64,000 bases of DNA from Litorimonas sp964511495 (GTDB lineage Bacteria > Pseudomonadota > Alphaproteobacteria > Caulobacterales > Maricaulaceae): contig CAZEFT010000001.1 in NCBI GenBank assembly GCA_964511495.1, forward strand, positions 124,001 through 188,000, written 5' to 3'. The stretch's first letter is position 1, and every line of letters starts with the position of its first letter. This document shows positions 33,322-42,217 of the stretch, one piece after another. The notes under the pieces are model-generated. The model saw only the letters and a list, made by a program, of their open reading frames with translations. It was not told where the DNA came from and did not search any database. A program made the position numbers and the translations under genes.

Positions 33322-34743
33322 TTAAAGAATACCAAAGCCTGCTACGGCTTCATTGGCTGTTATGACCGTTTCTATCAAAGCGGCCTTGGTTCTGATGAGC
33401 GAAGCATCTATGGAGTTCACGCGCGTTTGAACTTGCAAAACATCCAATAATGAGCTTTCACCCAAGTCGAATTGTATGGATTCCAATCGCAGCGCTTCAT
33501 TCGCTGACTCAGACGCGGCTTCCAAATTTACGAGGCTTCTTTGAAGCGTATCGGCGCGGTCATAAGCATTCGTAATTTCGGAGACTGCTCGGCGCAACCG
33601 CTCCTCATAATTCAGCAGGTTATTTTCAAGGTTAGCCTCGGCTGCTTCAATACCGGCGTCTATAGCGCCGCCATCAAAAATCACTTGAGAGAGCCCCGCG
33701 CTCAGGCGTGCAATATAGTCTCCTGGGTCAAATAAGTCTGAAAATAAGGATCCAGAGCTTAGACTGCCCGTAATATCAAGGCTCGGCCAGTTGGCCAGTT
33801 GCGCACCTTTTAAAGCCGCCGCGCTCCCCGCAAGTTGAGCGCGCGCAGCGACTATATCAGGACGACGCTCTAAGACCTGCGCCGGAAAACCACGAGAGGG
33901 CAAAGAGACCGGCAAGCCTAGATTCTGCGCCAATTCAATTTCATTCTCCGGAAAATCACCTAAGAGAATAAATAGGGCTCGTTTAGCCGCACGAGCGGCT
34001 TGCTTGGTATTCTCGTAACTCGCCAAAGCATTTTGGTAATTAGCTTCAGCAAATGAAAAATCGCCTTTCGCTGTATCGCCTAGTCGATAACGCGCCTCAG
34101 AGATACGGCGGCTTTCTGTGAGAAAATCGAGATTGGTCTTCGCCAATTCGACCTGAAGCTGCGCCTCAACCGCCTGAATATAAGCCCGCGCTGTCGCCGC
34201 TAAAACAGCTTGTCGTGTATCTTCTGCCAGAGCCTGTTGTAATTGAAGGGCCGCCCGTGATCCATCAATAAGAGTTTGAGTTTGACCGAATATGTCTGGA
34301 TCCCATCGCCCTGAAAGGCTGAGGCCATAACTATCGCTCGGGTCATCAATATCGGAGAGTAAAGCTGAGGCAGACGCTGTCGCGCTCCCATTAAAACTGG
34401 GTTTCAGCCGGGCGGCTGAACGCTTTAAATCAGCCTCAGCCCGTCGCACAAGAGTTTGCGCCTGACGGATATCATAATTCGCCGACTCAGCTTTTTGCAA
34501 ATATTTAGAGAGCAAAGGGTCATCATAGAGTGCACTCCATTGCGTTGCTCCGACATTATCAGAGGATAACGTCAATAACCATCCTGATGGTATGACTTGG
34601 TCGCTTTGCGTTGTACCGCTAACGCTTTCCGATAGGCTGGCACACGCTGATAAAACCAGTATAGACGCCACCGATAGCACGCTGTGGCGTGCTAATATTG
34701 GAATGTTTTTGAAACGTCGCCGCATAATCTCTGCCTTATTCAT
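33322..34743 (-). CDS. Outer-membrane efflux lipoprotein (TolC/NodT type)
   Basis: 473 residues. The signal peptide ends in the lipobox VLSACAS, and the mature protein has two outer-membrane-efflux repeats: the first with NYDIRQAQTLVRRAEADLKRS, the second with ERRPDIVAARAQLAGSAAALKGA and the closing LLDVLQVQTRVNSIDASLIRT. NodT-type lipoproteins form the trimeric exit duct of tripartite pumps. The gene overlaps the permease gene by eight bases and is last in a four-gene operon, before the shared terminator at 33261. An internal Met7 is a possible start with a compact signal peptide. Confidence 0.92.
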   Translation of the reverse strand: MNKAEIMRRRFKNIPILARHSVLSVASILVLSACASLSESVSGTTQSDQVIPSGWLLTLSSDNVGATQWSALYDDPLLSKYLQKAESANYDIRQAQTLVRRAEADLKRSAARLKPSFNGSATASASALLSDIDDPSDSYGLSLSGRWDPDIFGQTQTLIDGSRAALQLQQALAEDTRQAVLAATARAYIQAVEAQLQVELAKTNLDFLTESRRISEARYRLGDTAKGDFSFAEANYQNALASYENTKQAARAAKRALFILLGDFPENEIELAQNLGLPVSLPSRGFPAQVLERRPDIVAARAQLAGSAAALKGAQLANWPSLDITGSLSSGSLFSDLFDPGDYIARLSAGLSQVIFDGGAIDAGIEAAEANLENNLLNYEERLRRAVSEITNAYDRADTLQRSLVNLEAASESANEALRLESIQFDLGESSLLDVLQVQTRVNSIDASLIRTKAALIETVITANEAVAGFGIL

Positions 34744-35962
34744 ATCTCAACGCCTCTATTGGATTTAATCCGGCCGCGCGTCTGGCCGGAAGAAAACCGA
34801 ACACAACACCGATTAGCAGTGCGGCTCCAAATGAGATCAAGGCCACAGATGGACTAAATACCAAAGTGACATCCATGGATTTCATTGCAAATTTGGACAT
34901 GTAGAAGCCGAGCGCCAATCCGACGATACCTGACAAGACGCAGAGTAATAAGGCTTCTGTCAGAAACTGGTTCATAATGTTTGACTTGCGAGCCCCCAAA
35001 GCCATACGAAGTCCGATTTCCCGTGTTCGTTCAGTAACTGAAACTAACATAATATTCATGACGCCCACACCGCCGACTAAGAGCGAGATGGCTCCCATGG
35101 CCGCTAATAAAAAGCTCAATGATTTCGTTTGTTCAGCGGCCTGTTGCTGCCATCCGCGTGACGAAAAAATCCGATAGTCAGGCGGGGCTCCCACCTTTAA
35201 GTCGCGGGAACGACGCAATACAATGTTAATTTCTTGCTCAATCACGTCCAAATTTGCACCTAATTCTCCGACGACTTTTAGGTTATTAACGTGATTTTGC
35301 ACGAAGCGGTTTCCGCCTATCACACGCTCGCGAGCGACAGTGATGGGCGCCCACACGAAAAGGTCGTCATTGCCAAAAGAAATATTACTGTCTGGCTTGG
35401 TCGTCACCCCTTTGACAGTGAAGGCCACATTATTGACTTTGACTGTCTGTCCAATCGGGTTTTGGTTGTCGAATAATCGCTGTTGAATACCTTCACTTAC
35501 CACAACTACAGGGCGACGCGTCTCGATATCGGCATAAGAAATATTCTCTCCGATCTTCATCTCTCCTCCGCCAGAGCGTAATTGATCCGGGTCCACCCCC
35601 AAGAAGTTGGCAGAGACGTCATTTGTATCTGTCGCAATGGTATAACTGCGCCCTGTCAGCGTCCCTGTCGCCGCAAACACACCATTAATTGCACGAAATT
35701 CTTTCACATCTTGTTCCGTAAACGGCATGGCAGGGCGGCTTTGCGAGGATCGTCTACGGTTCCAATCCGGCCAGACTTGGATAGTGCGAGTCGAAATTGA
35801 ATTTAGGCTTTCCTCGACTTGCTTCTTTGCCCCCTCACCAAGCGCGAGCATGGCATAAACTGCGGCCACCCCGATGATTATGCCCAAGGATGTCAGTAAA
35901 GACCGCAAAGGTCTTTCAATGATGGAACCGGCCGCCAAGCCTAATGTGGATAAAGCACTCAT
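34736..35962 (-). CDS. MacB-like ABC transporter permease (FtsX family)
   Basis: 408 residues with the MacB/FtsX topology: one membrane segment at about residues 17-42 (LTSLGIIIGVAAVYAMLALGEGA), a periplasmic MacB_PCD domain to about residue 260 and three membrane helices at the C-terminus beginning at LLAAMGAISLLVGGVGVMNIML; TERTREIGLRMALGARK is the classical cytoplasmic loop. Unlike E. coli MacB, the ATPase is a separate gene. MacB pumps move peptides, toxins or macrolides from the periplasm through a TolC duct by a mechanotransmission mechanism. It overlaps the ATPase by four bases and the duct gene by eight. Confidence 0.93.
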   Translation of the reverse strand: MSALSTLGLAAGSIIERPLRSLLTSLGIIIGVAAVYAMLALGEGAKKQVEESLNSISTRTIQVWPDWNRRRSSQSRPAMPFTEQDVKEFRAINGVFAATGTLTGRSYTIATDTNDVSANFLGVDPDQLRSGGGEMKIGENISYADIETRRPVVVVSEGIQQRLFDNQNPIGQTVKVNNVAFTVKGVTTKPDSNISFGNDDLFVWAPITVARERVIGGNRFVQNHVNNLKVVGELGANLDVIEQEINIVLRRSRDLKVGAPPDYRIFSSRGWQQQAAEQTKSLSFLLAAMGAISLLVGGVGVMNIMLVSVTERTREIGLRMALGARKSNIMNQFLTEALLLCVLSGIVGLALGFYMSKFAMKSMDVTLVFSPSVALISFGAALLIGVVFGFLPARRAAGLNPIEALRYE

Positions 35963-36669
35963 GCGGCTTGCCTCAACGCATCTGATACAATTTTACCGTC
36001 GCGAAACTCAATCACACGACCAGCATAGGCTGCGACTTCATCCTCATGTGTGATAACAATGATTGTGATACCACGTTTATTCAGGTCTTGCATCAACGCC
36101 ATAATGTCTTTGGACGTTTGACTATCCAACGCACCTGTCGGTTCATCTGCGAGCAGGAGTTGCGGGTCTCCGGCCAATGCTCTGGCAATTGCAACGCGTT
36201 GTTGCTGTCCACCCGATAATTCCGTTGGCTTATGATCTGCACGATCTGCCAACCCTACGAGCGATAACGCATTTGTTGCGCGCTCAAGCGCGTCTTTCAC
36301 TTTTGGCTTTCGATAAGATAATGGCAGCGCCACATTTTTCTTTGCTGATTTTTTGGGTAGAAGTTGGAATTGCTGAAAAACAAATCCAATTGTTCGGTTT
36401 CTGAAATCTGCCAGCGCCTTGCTCTTCTTCCGCCCGATTTCCTCACCTGCAATGCGGACTTCGCCCGATGTGGGTTGATCCAACGCCCCCAACATATTCA
36501 TCAATGTTGATTTTCCTGAACCGGAGGATCCGATAATGGCAACAAACTCGCCTGCATTGATATCCAAGCTGACGCCGTCCAAGGCTCGCACCTCGGTTTG
36601 TCCCATCTTATAAATCTTTGTCAGATCCCGACAGGAAATAAGCGGTGTCTGGGAGGCGTGGTCAGCCAT
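35959..36669 (-). CDS. MacB-like ABC transporter ATP-binding protein
   Basis: 236 residues from ATG 36669; the frame extends two codons further to a TTG, which I reject. It belongs to the LolD/MacB ATPase group: Walker A GSSGSGKST, the Q-loop VFQQFQLLP, signature LSGGQQQRVAIARAL, Walker B LLLADEPTGALDS and switch ITHEDEVAAYA. It powers the adjacent FtsX-type permease. It starts nine bases after the adaptor stop and overlaps the permease by four bases. Confidence 0.94.
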   Translation of the reverse strand: MADHASQTPLISCRDLTKIYKMGQTEVRALDGVSLDINAGEFVAIIGSSGSGKSTLMNMLGALDQPTSGEVRIAGEEIGRKKSKALADFRNRTIGFVFQQFQLLPKKSAKKNVALPLSYRKPKVKDALERATNALSLVGLADRADHKPTELSGGQQQRVAIARALAGDPQLLLADEPTGALDSQTSKDIMALMQDLNKRGITIIVITHEDEVAAYAGRVIEFRDGKIVSDALRQAA

Positions 36670-36678
36670 GTTCAAAAC

Positions 36679-38238
36679 CTAGCCTCGTCTGCCGCCCGGA
36701 CGTCCGCGAGGCCGACCGCCGCCACCGTGGCGACCAATTCCGGTGACAACTTCATCACCCTCTTTCAAACCTGAAACAACTTCTACGAATGAACCATCTG
36801 AAAGGCCTAAGCCAACATCAATTTGGCGCATTTTATCGCCCGATTTGACCCATAATTGCACATCACGGATTTGCGCATCAGCCTGAACCAATCTGCGGTA
36901 TTCTTGATATTCCGTCGAGCTCAGTTCTTTTTTGATAATGTCATCATAGGTTTCGCGTAACTGCTTTAAGCGAGAAACACGCCGCCAAGTTTGGGTCGGG
37001 TCAGCAATTTGCTCTCTGAGGCTGACAGTTTCGTCGGCCATGCGGGACATAATGGTTTCAATACGGGAAGATGCCAGACCCAAATCCGCCATCCTTTTTT
37101 GCGTTTTGGGGTCCAAACTTTCAGACTTTCCTTCATCTGTCTCTTCCACTTTCCAAGATTTAATTTGGTCAGGCGTCGGACGAAAGCGTTCAGCCGTCGC
37201 CGGAATACGCAATATGTTTTGTTTCGAATTTGTCGTAATCTGCAAATTTGTTGTCATACCCGGCATTAATGCTCGGTCTTCATTGTCCGAATTGATCACC
37301 GCTGTGTAGGTTACAATATTGCTTTGCGTTTGCGATTTTAAACGAAGTTGATCGACGCGCCCTCTAAAGACACGTCCGGGATAAGCATCCACACTAAACG
37401 TCACTGGATCTCCTTCATCCAAACCCGAAACGTCGCTTTCAACGATTGCGGCATCAATTTTTATCTTAGATAAATCGCCCGCAATTTTAAATAATTCAGG
37501 AGCAGAGAAGGACGCAGCAACGGTTTGGCCCGGATCAACGAGACGCTCGATGACAACACCATCAATGGGGGAACGAATCTTGGTCCGAGATAAATCCACA
37601 CGCGCAGTGCGGAGATCAGCTTCCGCTTGTTTCAATGAAGAACGCGCCCCGGCCAGTCGCGCTTTCGCGAGGTCCAAATCTGCAGCAGCTAATTGCATGG
37701 AACGCTCTGTTTCTTCTAGCTGTGCTTGGGAAATTGCATTTTCGGCGTAAAGCTGTTCACGTCTGTCAAGCGAACGCTTCGCTTGGGCCAAATTGACTTC
37801 CGCACGTTTTAACGATGCCGTATTAATGCGAATATCGGAACGCCGATTTTCGACTTGCGCCTCTGACTGCGAAACACGATTTTCAAGATTTTCCGGATCT
37901 ATAACCGCCAATATGTCACCTGTTTGAACTTCGGAATTAAAATCGACATCAACCGTCAATAATTTTCCAGACACCTCAGAGCCCACTTGCACGGTAATGT
38001 CGGGCCTGACCGATCCTGTTGCATTGATGATTTTGGCAATTTCGCCCCTTGTTACCTGCCCACTCTGCAATGAGGGAGCTGCTGCTTCCGCATTGCTTTG
38101 CGCGGGTGGCTTCCCCGTTGCAGCACCTTCCGCATTTCCACATCCGCTCAGTCCTGAAACGGTTATAAGCGCCAAAAATGAGAGGGATAAAGAGTTTCTA
38201 ATGTGATGAGTTACAAGAACTTTGGAATAATCAGCCAT
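36679..38238 (-). CDS. MacA-like periplasmic adaptor, lipoprotein
   Basis: 519 residues. The lipobox VSGLSGC gives an acylated Cys33. The order is MP/lipoyl (KIINATGSVRPDITVQVGSEVSGKL), a long hairpin of helices (residues about 120-220), the second lipoyl half (RTKIRSPIDGVVIERLVDPGQTV), a beta barrel and the membrane-proximal end (GLSDGSFVEVVSGLKEGDEVV). An insertion of about 100 residues (about 355-458), helical and charged, interrupts the last domain, and the protein ends in a Gly/Arg-rich tail. MacA-type adaptors bridge the permease and the outer-membrane duct. First gene of the operon; no local regulator is visible. Confidence 0.92.
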   Translation of the reverse strand: MADYSKVLVTHHIRNSLSLSFLALITVSGLSGCGNAEGAATGKPPAQSNAEAAAPSLQSGQVTRGEIAKIINATGSVRPDITVQVGSEVSGKLLTVDVDFNSEVQTGDILAVIDPENLENRVSQSEAQVENRRSDIRINTASLKRAEVNLAQAKRSLDRREQLYAENAISQAQLEETERSMQLAAADLDLAKARLAGARSSLKQAEADLRTARVDLSRTKIRSPIDGVVIERLVDPGQTVAASFSAPELFKIAGDLSKIKIDAAIVESDVSGLDEGDPVTFSVDAYPGRVFRGRVDQLRLKSQTQSNIVTYTAVINSDNEDRALMPGMTTNLQITTNSKQNILRIPATAERFRPTPDQIKSWKVEETDEGKSESLDPKTQKRMADLGLASSRIETIMSRMADETVSLREQIADPTQTWRRVSRLKQLRETYDDIIKKELSSTEYQEYRRLVQADAQIRDVQLWVKSGDKMRQIDVGLGLSDGSFVEVVSGLKEGDEVVTGIGRHGGGGRPRGRPGGRRG

Positions 38239-38373
38239 AAGAAACTCACAATATGAAAAAGTTCAGAATATTGCGGGATATTTGCAAAATTTCTGAAGGA
38301 CAACCAAGCTATAGACTATACGCCTAAGCCCGCAATCGCGTTTTTCAAATGACAAAAATTTATATGTCGAGTT

Positions 38374-39357
38374 TTATAGAAGTGTGTCTTCCATCAGACC
38401 AAGCTCTATCAACAAAGGAAAGTGGTCAGAACCATGCGCTTTCAGGCGAGACATTGAAATTAAAGAAAAATGTTTAGAATGAAAAACATGATCTAGGGGC
38501 CAACGAGCCAGAGGGTTTTTTGCATTGTAACTATTATAGAGCCCACGTCCGATACGCGGGTCTTGTAAGCCGCTCATTCTCAGAAAGGCTTTCGTTGTTG
38601 TGGACCACCCGACATCATTCAAGTCTCCTGTAACGATTACGGGGCCGCGAAAATGACCCACTTCATTTGCAACAAATAAAAGCTCTTTATCCAAATCGGC
38701 TGTATCATCCTGCGGGCGGGGTGGACGCGGATGAACGCCATAAAAGCGCAGAACACGCGCGTCCTTATCCGAATCAAGAGACAGATCAAACGTTAGAGAC
38801 GGTATATGATCTTGAACCAGATAACGCTCCTGAATATCGACAATAGGCAATTTGGAATAGAAGAGCATGCCGTTATAATCCGGCAAAGGCAGTTCATATT
38901 GGTAAGGGTAATCTTGCGCAAGAGATGACAAACCTTCTCGCCAAGTTTCATCCGTCTCAACTAAAAAAACTAAATCAGGTTTGCTGTCCCGAATTTGCTG
39001 AAGGTAATCCCCATGATTTTGATTATCCATCAATACGTTTCCAACGAAAAGCCGAATGGATTTATGAGCTTGTCCAACGATATGCGAGCGTGTTTGCTTT
39101 GACCAAACTTTTGTGAATGGCAAAACATCCGTTAAACAAGCCAGAATGCCGACACCCATAAAAAAAATCAGCCCGATGCTAAGCGCAGATTCGTCTCCAA
39201 AAAAGATTTGTAGAAAAATTAAAATCAGTAGAACGAAAATAAGTTGTAGTCGCGCATACGTCCAAGCGCGGAGCCACCAGGTTTGCTCTCTCATATAACG
39301 AATAAATGTACCCAAAATGAAAAAGGCAGAAGTAATATGTAACGCGATGATGAACAT
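38374..39357 (-). CDS. Membrane-anchored endonuclease/exonuclease/phosphatase family protein
   Basis: 327 residues. Three hydrophobic helices occupy the first 95 residues (FIIALHITSAFFILGTFI, then LQLIFVLLILIFLQIFFG and IGLIFFMGVGILACLTDVL), and a DNase I-like domain follows from about residue 105. Catalytic positions are visible: DLVFLVETDETW, the VTGDLNDVGWS block, and GSDHFPLLIEL at the end with the Asp-His pair. The family hydrolyses phosphodiesters or phosphomonoesters; the topology here puts the domain on one membrane face, probably periplasmic. The gene follows a terminator at 39374-39398, so it has its own promoter. Confidence 0.88.
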   Translation of the reverse strand: MFIIALHITSAFFILGTFIRYMREQTWWLRAWTYARLQLIFVLLILIFLQIFFGDESALSIGLIFFMGVGILACLTDVLPFTKVWSKQTRSHIVGQAHKSIRLFVGNVLMDNQNHGDYLQQIRDSKPDLVFLVETDETWREGLSSLAQDYPYQYELPLPDYNGMLFYSKLPIVDIQERYLVQDHIPSLTFDLSLDSDKDARVLRFYGVHPRPPRPQDDTADLDKELLFVANEVGHFRGPVIVTGDLNDVGWSTTTKAFLRMSGLQDPRIGRGLYNSYNAKNPLARWPLDHVFHSKHFSLISMSRLKAHGSDHFPLLIELGLMEDTLL

Positions 39358-39373
39358 TAAACCTTAACCCATG

Positions 39374-39398
39374 AAAAAACCGCCTTAACAGGCGGTTT
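39374..39398 (-). terminator. Intrinsic terminator after the small acidic protein gene
   Basis: AAACCGCC (39377-39384) / GGCGGTTT (39391-39398) with loop TTAACA; on the minus strand the stem is followed by TTTTTT. It ends the transcript of the genes at 39425-40042. Confidence 0.85.
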
Positions 39399-39424
39399 AT
39401 CAGAAATCATCATAAATGATGATT

Positions 39425-39823
39425 TTAACGTGTTGGATTATCCGCCGGGTTATCCTTTTCCGGGCGATCAATATCCAAAGTCGGCACATCAATGGTCTCT
39501 GTCTTTGTGCTCGCATCAACATCCACCGGAACTTCGACTTCGATTGTCTTTGTTTCTGTCTCAACATCCATTGTCGGTACTTTTACATCAACTTCTTTTG
39601 ACTCGACGCTGACGTCAGCCACATCGACATCAAATTCAGGCATTTGACCTTCCGTAACGTCCATCTCTACGGCCGGGAGCCTCGCTTCTTTTGTCTGGTC
39701 AACATCTACTAGGTAGAGACCCGCGGCAGCAATCGCTGCGATCGCGACAGTACCCAACAGAATGCCAGCAATTTTACCACCACTTCTTTTGGTCGTTTCG
39801 TTATTATAATTTGAGTTTTCCAT
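39425..39823 (-). CDS. Hypothetical membrane-anchored acidic repeat protein
   Basis: 132 residues, no family recognised. A basic N-terminus (TTKRSGGK) leads into one membrane helix, IAGILLGTVAIAAIAAAGLYLV (about residues 18-40). The rest, presumably periplasmic, is strongly acidic and repeats short alternations of Val with Asp or Glu (FDVDVADVSVES, EVDVKVPTMDVET, VEVPVDVDAS), which could form beta strands or stay extended. The gene lies 45 bases after a short membrane gene and before a terminator, so both are probably one transcript under an EcfG-like promoter. A stress-related envelope role is inference. Confidence 0.65.
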   Translation of the reverse strand: MENSNYNNETTKRSGGKIAGILLGTVAIAAIAAAGLYLVDVDQTKEARLPAVEMDVTEGQMPEFDVDVADVSVESKEVDVKVPTMDVETETKTIEVEVPVDVDASTKTETIDVPTLDIDRPEKDNPADNPTR

Positions 39824-39868
39824 TATTTTTCCTTCTGCTATATTGAGTTTGGTTGATTTAATATCAGT

Positions 39869-40042
39869 TTATGCGGATTTCGGCCCGATAAAGAACCAGA
39901 CAATCAATCCGACTAATGGGAAAAATAGAACGAACAACGTCCATAAAACTTTCGCCAAGCCGGATGCTTGTGATCCGACAATATTGATGATCGCCCAGAT
40001 GGCGACGATAAGATGAAGTAGTCCTAATAAACCTTCTAACAT
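39869..40042 (-). CDS. Small membrane protein, PLDc_N-like (phospholipase D N-terminal) domain
   Basis: 57 residues from ATG 40042, which has GGAGAG a few bases upstream; the longer frame to 40090 is not supported. Two hydrophobic segments, LLGLLHLIVAIWAIINIVG and VLWTLFVLFFPLVGLIVWFFIGP, with the closing PLVGLIVWFFIGPK pattern of the PLDc_N (cardiolipin synthase N-terminal) family. Stand-alone copies are common in bacteria and their function is unknown. A perfect GGAAC-N16-CGTT lies 45-70 bases upstream, so it probably belongs to the general stress regulon. Confidence 0.82.
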   Translation of the reverse strand: MLEGLLGLLHLIVAIWAIINIVGSQASGLAKVLWTLFVLFFPLVGLIVWFFIGPKSA

Positions 40043-40088
40043 TTTTCTCTCCATTAACTGACGCACTGTCTGTGCCTCTCGAAATATC

Positions 40089-40113
40089 AACGGCGTTATC
40101 TAATTTTGGTTCC
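40089..40113 (-). promoter_or_regulatory. EcfG-type (general stress sigma factor) promoter
   Basis: On the minus strand GGAAC (40113-40109), a 16-base spacer and CGTT (40092-40089) match the alphaproteobacterial sigma-EcfG consensus exactly. It points to the small membrane gene starting at 40042, with an expected start near 40080. Confidence 0.6.
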
Positions 40114-40148
40114 AAAATAGTATTTCAGAAAATTATTTATTTGAATAT

Positions 40149-40718
40149 TCAGTTGTCTAGCGCTTCGATGATATGTTCATACGAAAAAGTTTCATGACCA
40201 CCTATAAAGGTTATGTCATCGACGCCCAAAAAACCAAATATATGAGATAAATAATCACTTGCGAAATCAATATCAGATCCAATCTCTGTCGCAGACGATG
40301 AGAATGTGACGATCAAACTTTTGTCATTTAAAAGCCCTTCGAATTCTCCCGATTCATTTTTAAATGTCTGCCCAGGGAATGTGACCAAGTCTATCCAAGC
40401 CTTAAGAGAAGCCGGAATTGTGAAATTATAAATGGGACATGAAATGACGTAACAATCATTTTGCTTCAGCTCTTCTATCAATATCCTTGATAGTGAGACC
40501 GTTGCTTTATCATCCTTCGTATAGTTCTCAGGATTCTTAGATTTTACTTTCACCCACTTTTTGTCGACAAACGGTAAGCCTTGCGCCAAATCGCGCACTG
40601 TAACTTCAACATCGCCTTGATGCGCAGAAATATACTTTATAACCATATCTGCATATTTCCGACTGCTGGAATCCTTGTGACGGGCACTCGCATCAATACG
40701 TAAAATGTTCTGACTCAT
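40149..40718 (-). CDS. azoR: FMN-dependent NADH-azoreductase family protein
   Basis: 189 residues from ATG 40718. The flavodoxin-like fold shows the FMN phosphate loop IDASARHKDSSSRK at the start and the CPIYNFTIPASLKAWIDLV block with the following FPGQTFK, the AzoR signature. AzoR reduces quinones and azo compounds with NADH and works as a dimer in the cytosol; it often serves electrophile or oxidative stress. Canonical proteins have MYNF and VTFKYT; here IYNF and QTFK, so it is a divergent member. The frame extends to 40775, but MSQNILRIDASA is the natural start. Upstream, GGAAC-N17-CGTA near 40799-40824 is a weak EcfG-like site. Confidence 0.85.
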   Translation of the reverse strand: MSQNILRIDASARHKDSSSRKYADMVIKYISAHQGDVEVTVRDLAQGLPFVDKKWVKVKSKNPENYTKDDKATVSLSRILIEELKQNDCYVISCPIYNFTIPASLKAWIDLVTFPGQTFKNESGEFEGLLNDKSLIVTFSSSATEIGSDIDFASDYLSHIFGFLGVDDITFIGGHETFSYEHIIEALDN

Positions 40719-40956
40719 ATACGCCTCTGGAAAATTTGAATTGATTGAGTTGGCTCGAAGATTCGAAAACTCCAATCCTTAAATGCTCTTATCTAATGTA
40801 CGCTGTAGAAACGAAATTTGTTCCTAGGAATTGAACAGGAAAAACAGTGCTTTAAATGTCCAAAGCCCATGGAAGCAGGCAAGTCATAAAAACTTTCTAT
40901 GGAACCGTATTGGAGTTTGAGAATTGTAAAAGTAGAAACATTAACACGGATTAATC

Positions 40957-41418
40957 ATGATTAAGTCACTTTCCATCACAGCCATTCTATTTTTTATAAT
41001 TAGTTTTTGCATGACTGCCGTTGTGAAGGGGCAGCAGTCGGAAAAGCTTGTGTCATTGAAACCTAACTACGGAACTGTTATAGAAAACCGATTGGCAAAT
41101 GTTGAAGATTGCGGGAATGCCAATCTTCCGCTTTATTTTCACGGTCAATATATCACTACACATTCCGCCGAGGCCTTGAATAACGCCTATATGATGGCCG
41201 CTGCCTGTGACATGAATGACATCAATATTCAGATTTTTGTAACTACAGAAAATATGGATGTTTCAAAAGGGATAACAAAATCGCTTAAAAGTCACGTCAA
41301 AGCTTTGGGTATGGAAAACACGACAAACTTCGAAATAATTTTTACAGAACCCGACACGATGAAATTAAACGGTCACTCTGCTACCGTCTCCTTTAAAGGC
41401 GAAGCGCCAAAAGTTTAA
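40957..41418 (+). CDS. Hypothetical secreted protein
   Basis: 153 residues, not recognised. A signal peptide (MIKSLSITAILFFIISFCMTAVVKG) is followed by a mature domain of about 125 residues with two cysteines (EDCGNAN, AACDMND) that could form a disulfide. The segment NLPLYFHGQYITTHSAEALNNAYMMAAAC faintly recalls the start of an OmpA-like domain, but the key NxxLSxxRA helix is missing, so I do not assign that family. It lies 57 bases before a Crp/Fnr-type gene on the same strand; they may be co-transcribed. Confidence 0.6.
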   Translation: MIKSLSITAILFFIISFCMTAVVKGQQSEKLVSLKPNYGTVIENRLANVEDCGNANLPLYFHGQYITTHSAEALNNAYMMAAACDMNDINIQIFVTTENMDVSKGITKSLKSHVKALGMENTTNFEIIFTEPDTMKLNGHSATVSFKGEAPKV

Positions 41419-41475
41419 TTGTATATCGCCACGATTATCGGTATTGAGCTTTAGCGCCTTGAAAGAAAGACTCAC

Positions 41476-42195
41476 ATGAATCCGCTCATTAATCGTGTCA
41501 GCCAGTATATTGACGTTGATAGCGAGGCTTTCCAAAGCATTGTTCGTCTCCCTCACCGAATAGAAACCAAAGAAGCCGGACAGGATATTGTCGTCGAAGG
41601 CGAAAAAGTAGATTATATTTTCTTGATAGAATCAGGCTGGGCTATTCGCTATCGGATGCTGGATGATGGCCGCCGTCAAATTATCAATTTCATGTTAGCT
41701 GGGGACTGTTTCGACTTAATGTCGATTAATAGAGCTAAATCCGATCACAGCGTTTCTGCGGCAACAAAAGTTACATTGCGACGTATTAAAGCCTCTGACT
41801 TTTTGCGGGTCATCGCGGGTGAATCCCAACTGGCGACCGCATTTTGGTGGGTTGCCATTCAGGAAGAAGCTATTTTAAGGGAGCAAATCATCCGGATTGG
41901 TCGCCGGACCGCCAGAGAGCGCATTGCGCATTTAATTCTGGAACTCAACCGGCGAACGTCTATGGCCTTTGGCGCAGATGGGGACATACTTCACTTCCCG
42001 ATTTCACAAACACATATTGCAGATGCGCTCGGATTATCCGTTGTCCACGTCTCACGTACACTGACGCGGTTGAAGTCTGAAGGACTTATCAAAACCACAC
42101 ATAACAGCGTTGAAATATTAGAGCGTGATAAGATGGCTGAAATGTCGGACTTTGACAGCCGTTACATTCATATGGAAAAACTTACGTTGAGATGA
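41476..42195 (+). CDS. Crp/Fnr family transcriptional regulator
   Basis: 239 residues. A cyclic-nucleotide-binding-like beta roll covers about residues 20-145 (VVEGEKVDYIFLIESGWAIRYR), a dimer helix follows, and the C-terminal helix-turn-helix is FPISQTHIADALGLSVVHVSRTLTRLKSEGLI. There are no N-terminal cysteines for an Fe-S cluster and the cAMP-contact RxSxxGEL pattern is absent, so it is neither a classical Fnr nor Crp. Its signal is unknown. The gene follows the secreted protein gene by 57 bases and is convergent with tamB. Confidence 0.9.
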   Translation: MNPLINRVSQYIDVDSEAFQSIVRLPHRIETKEAGQDIVVEGEKVDYIFLIESGWAIRYRMLDDGRRQIINFMLAGDCFDLMSINRAKSDHSVSAATKVTLRRIKASDFLRVIAGESQLATAFWWVAIQEEAILREQIIRIGRRTARERIAHLILELNRRTSMAFGADGDILHFPISQTHIADALGLSVVHVSRTLTRLKSEGLIKTTHNSVEILERDKMAEMSDFDSRYIHMEKLTLR

Positions 42196-42217
42196 GAAAC
42201 GCTCATCTCCAACAAGG

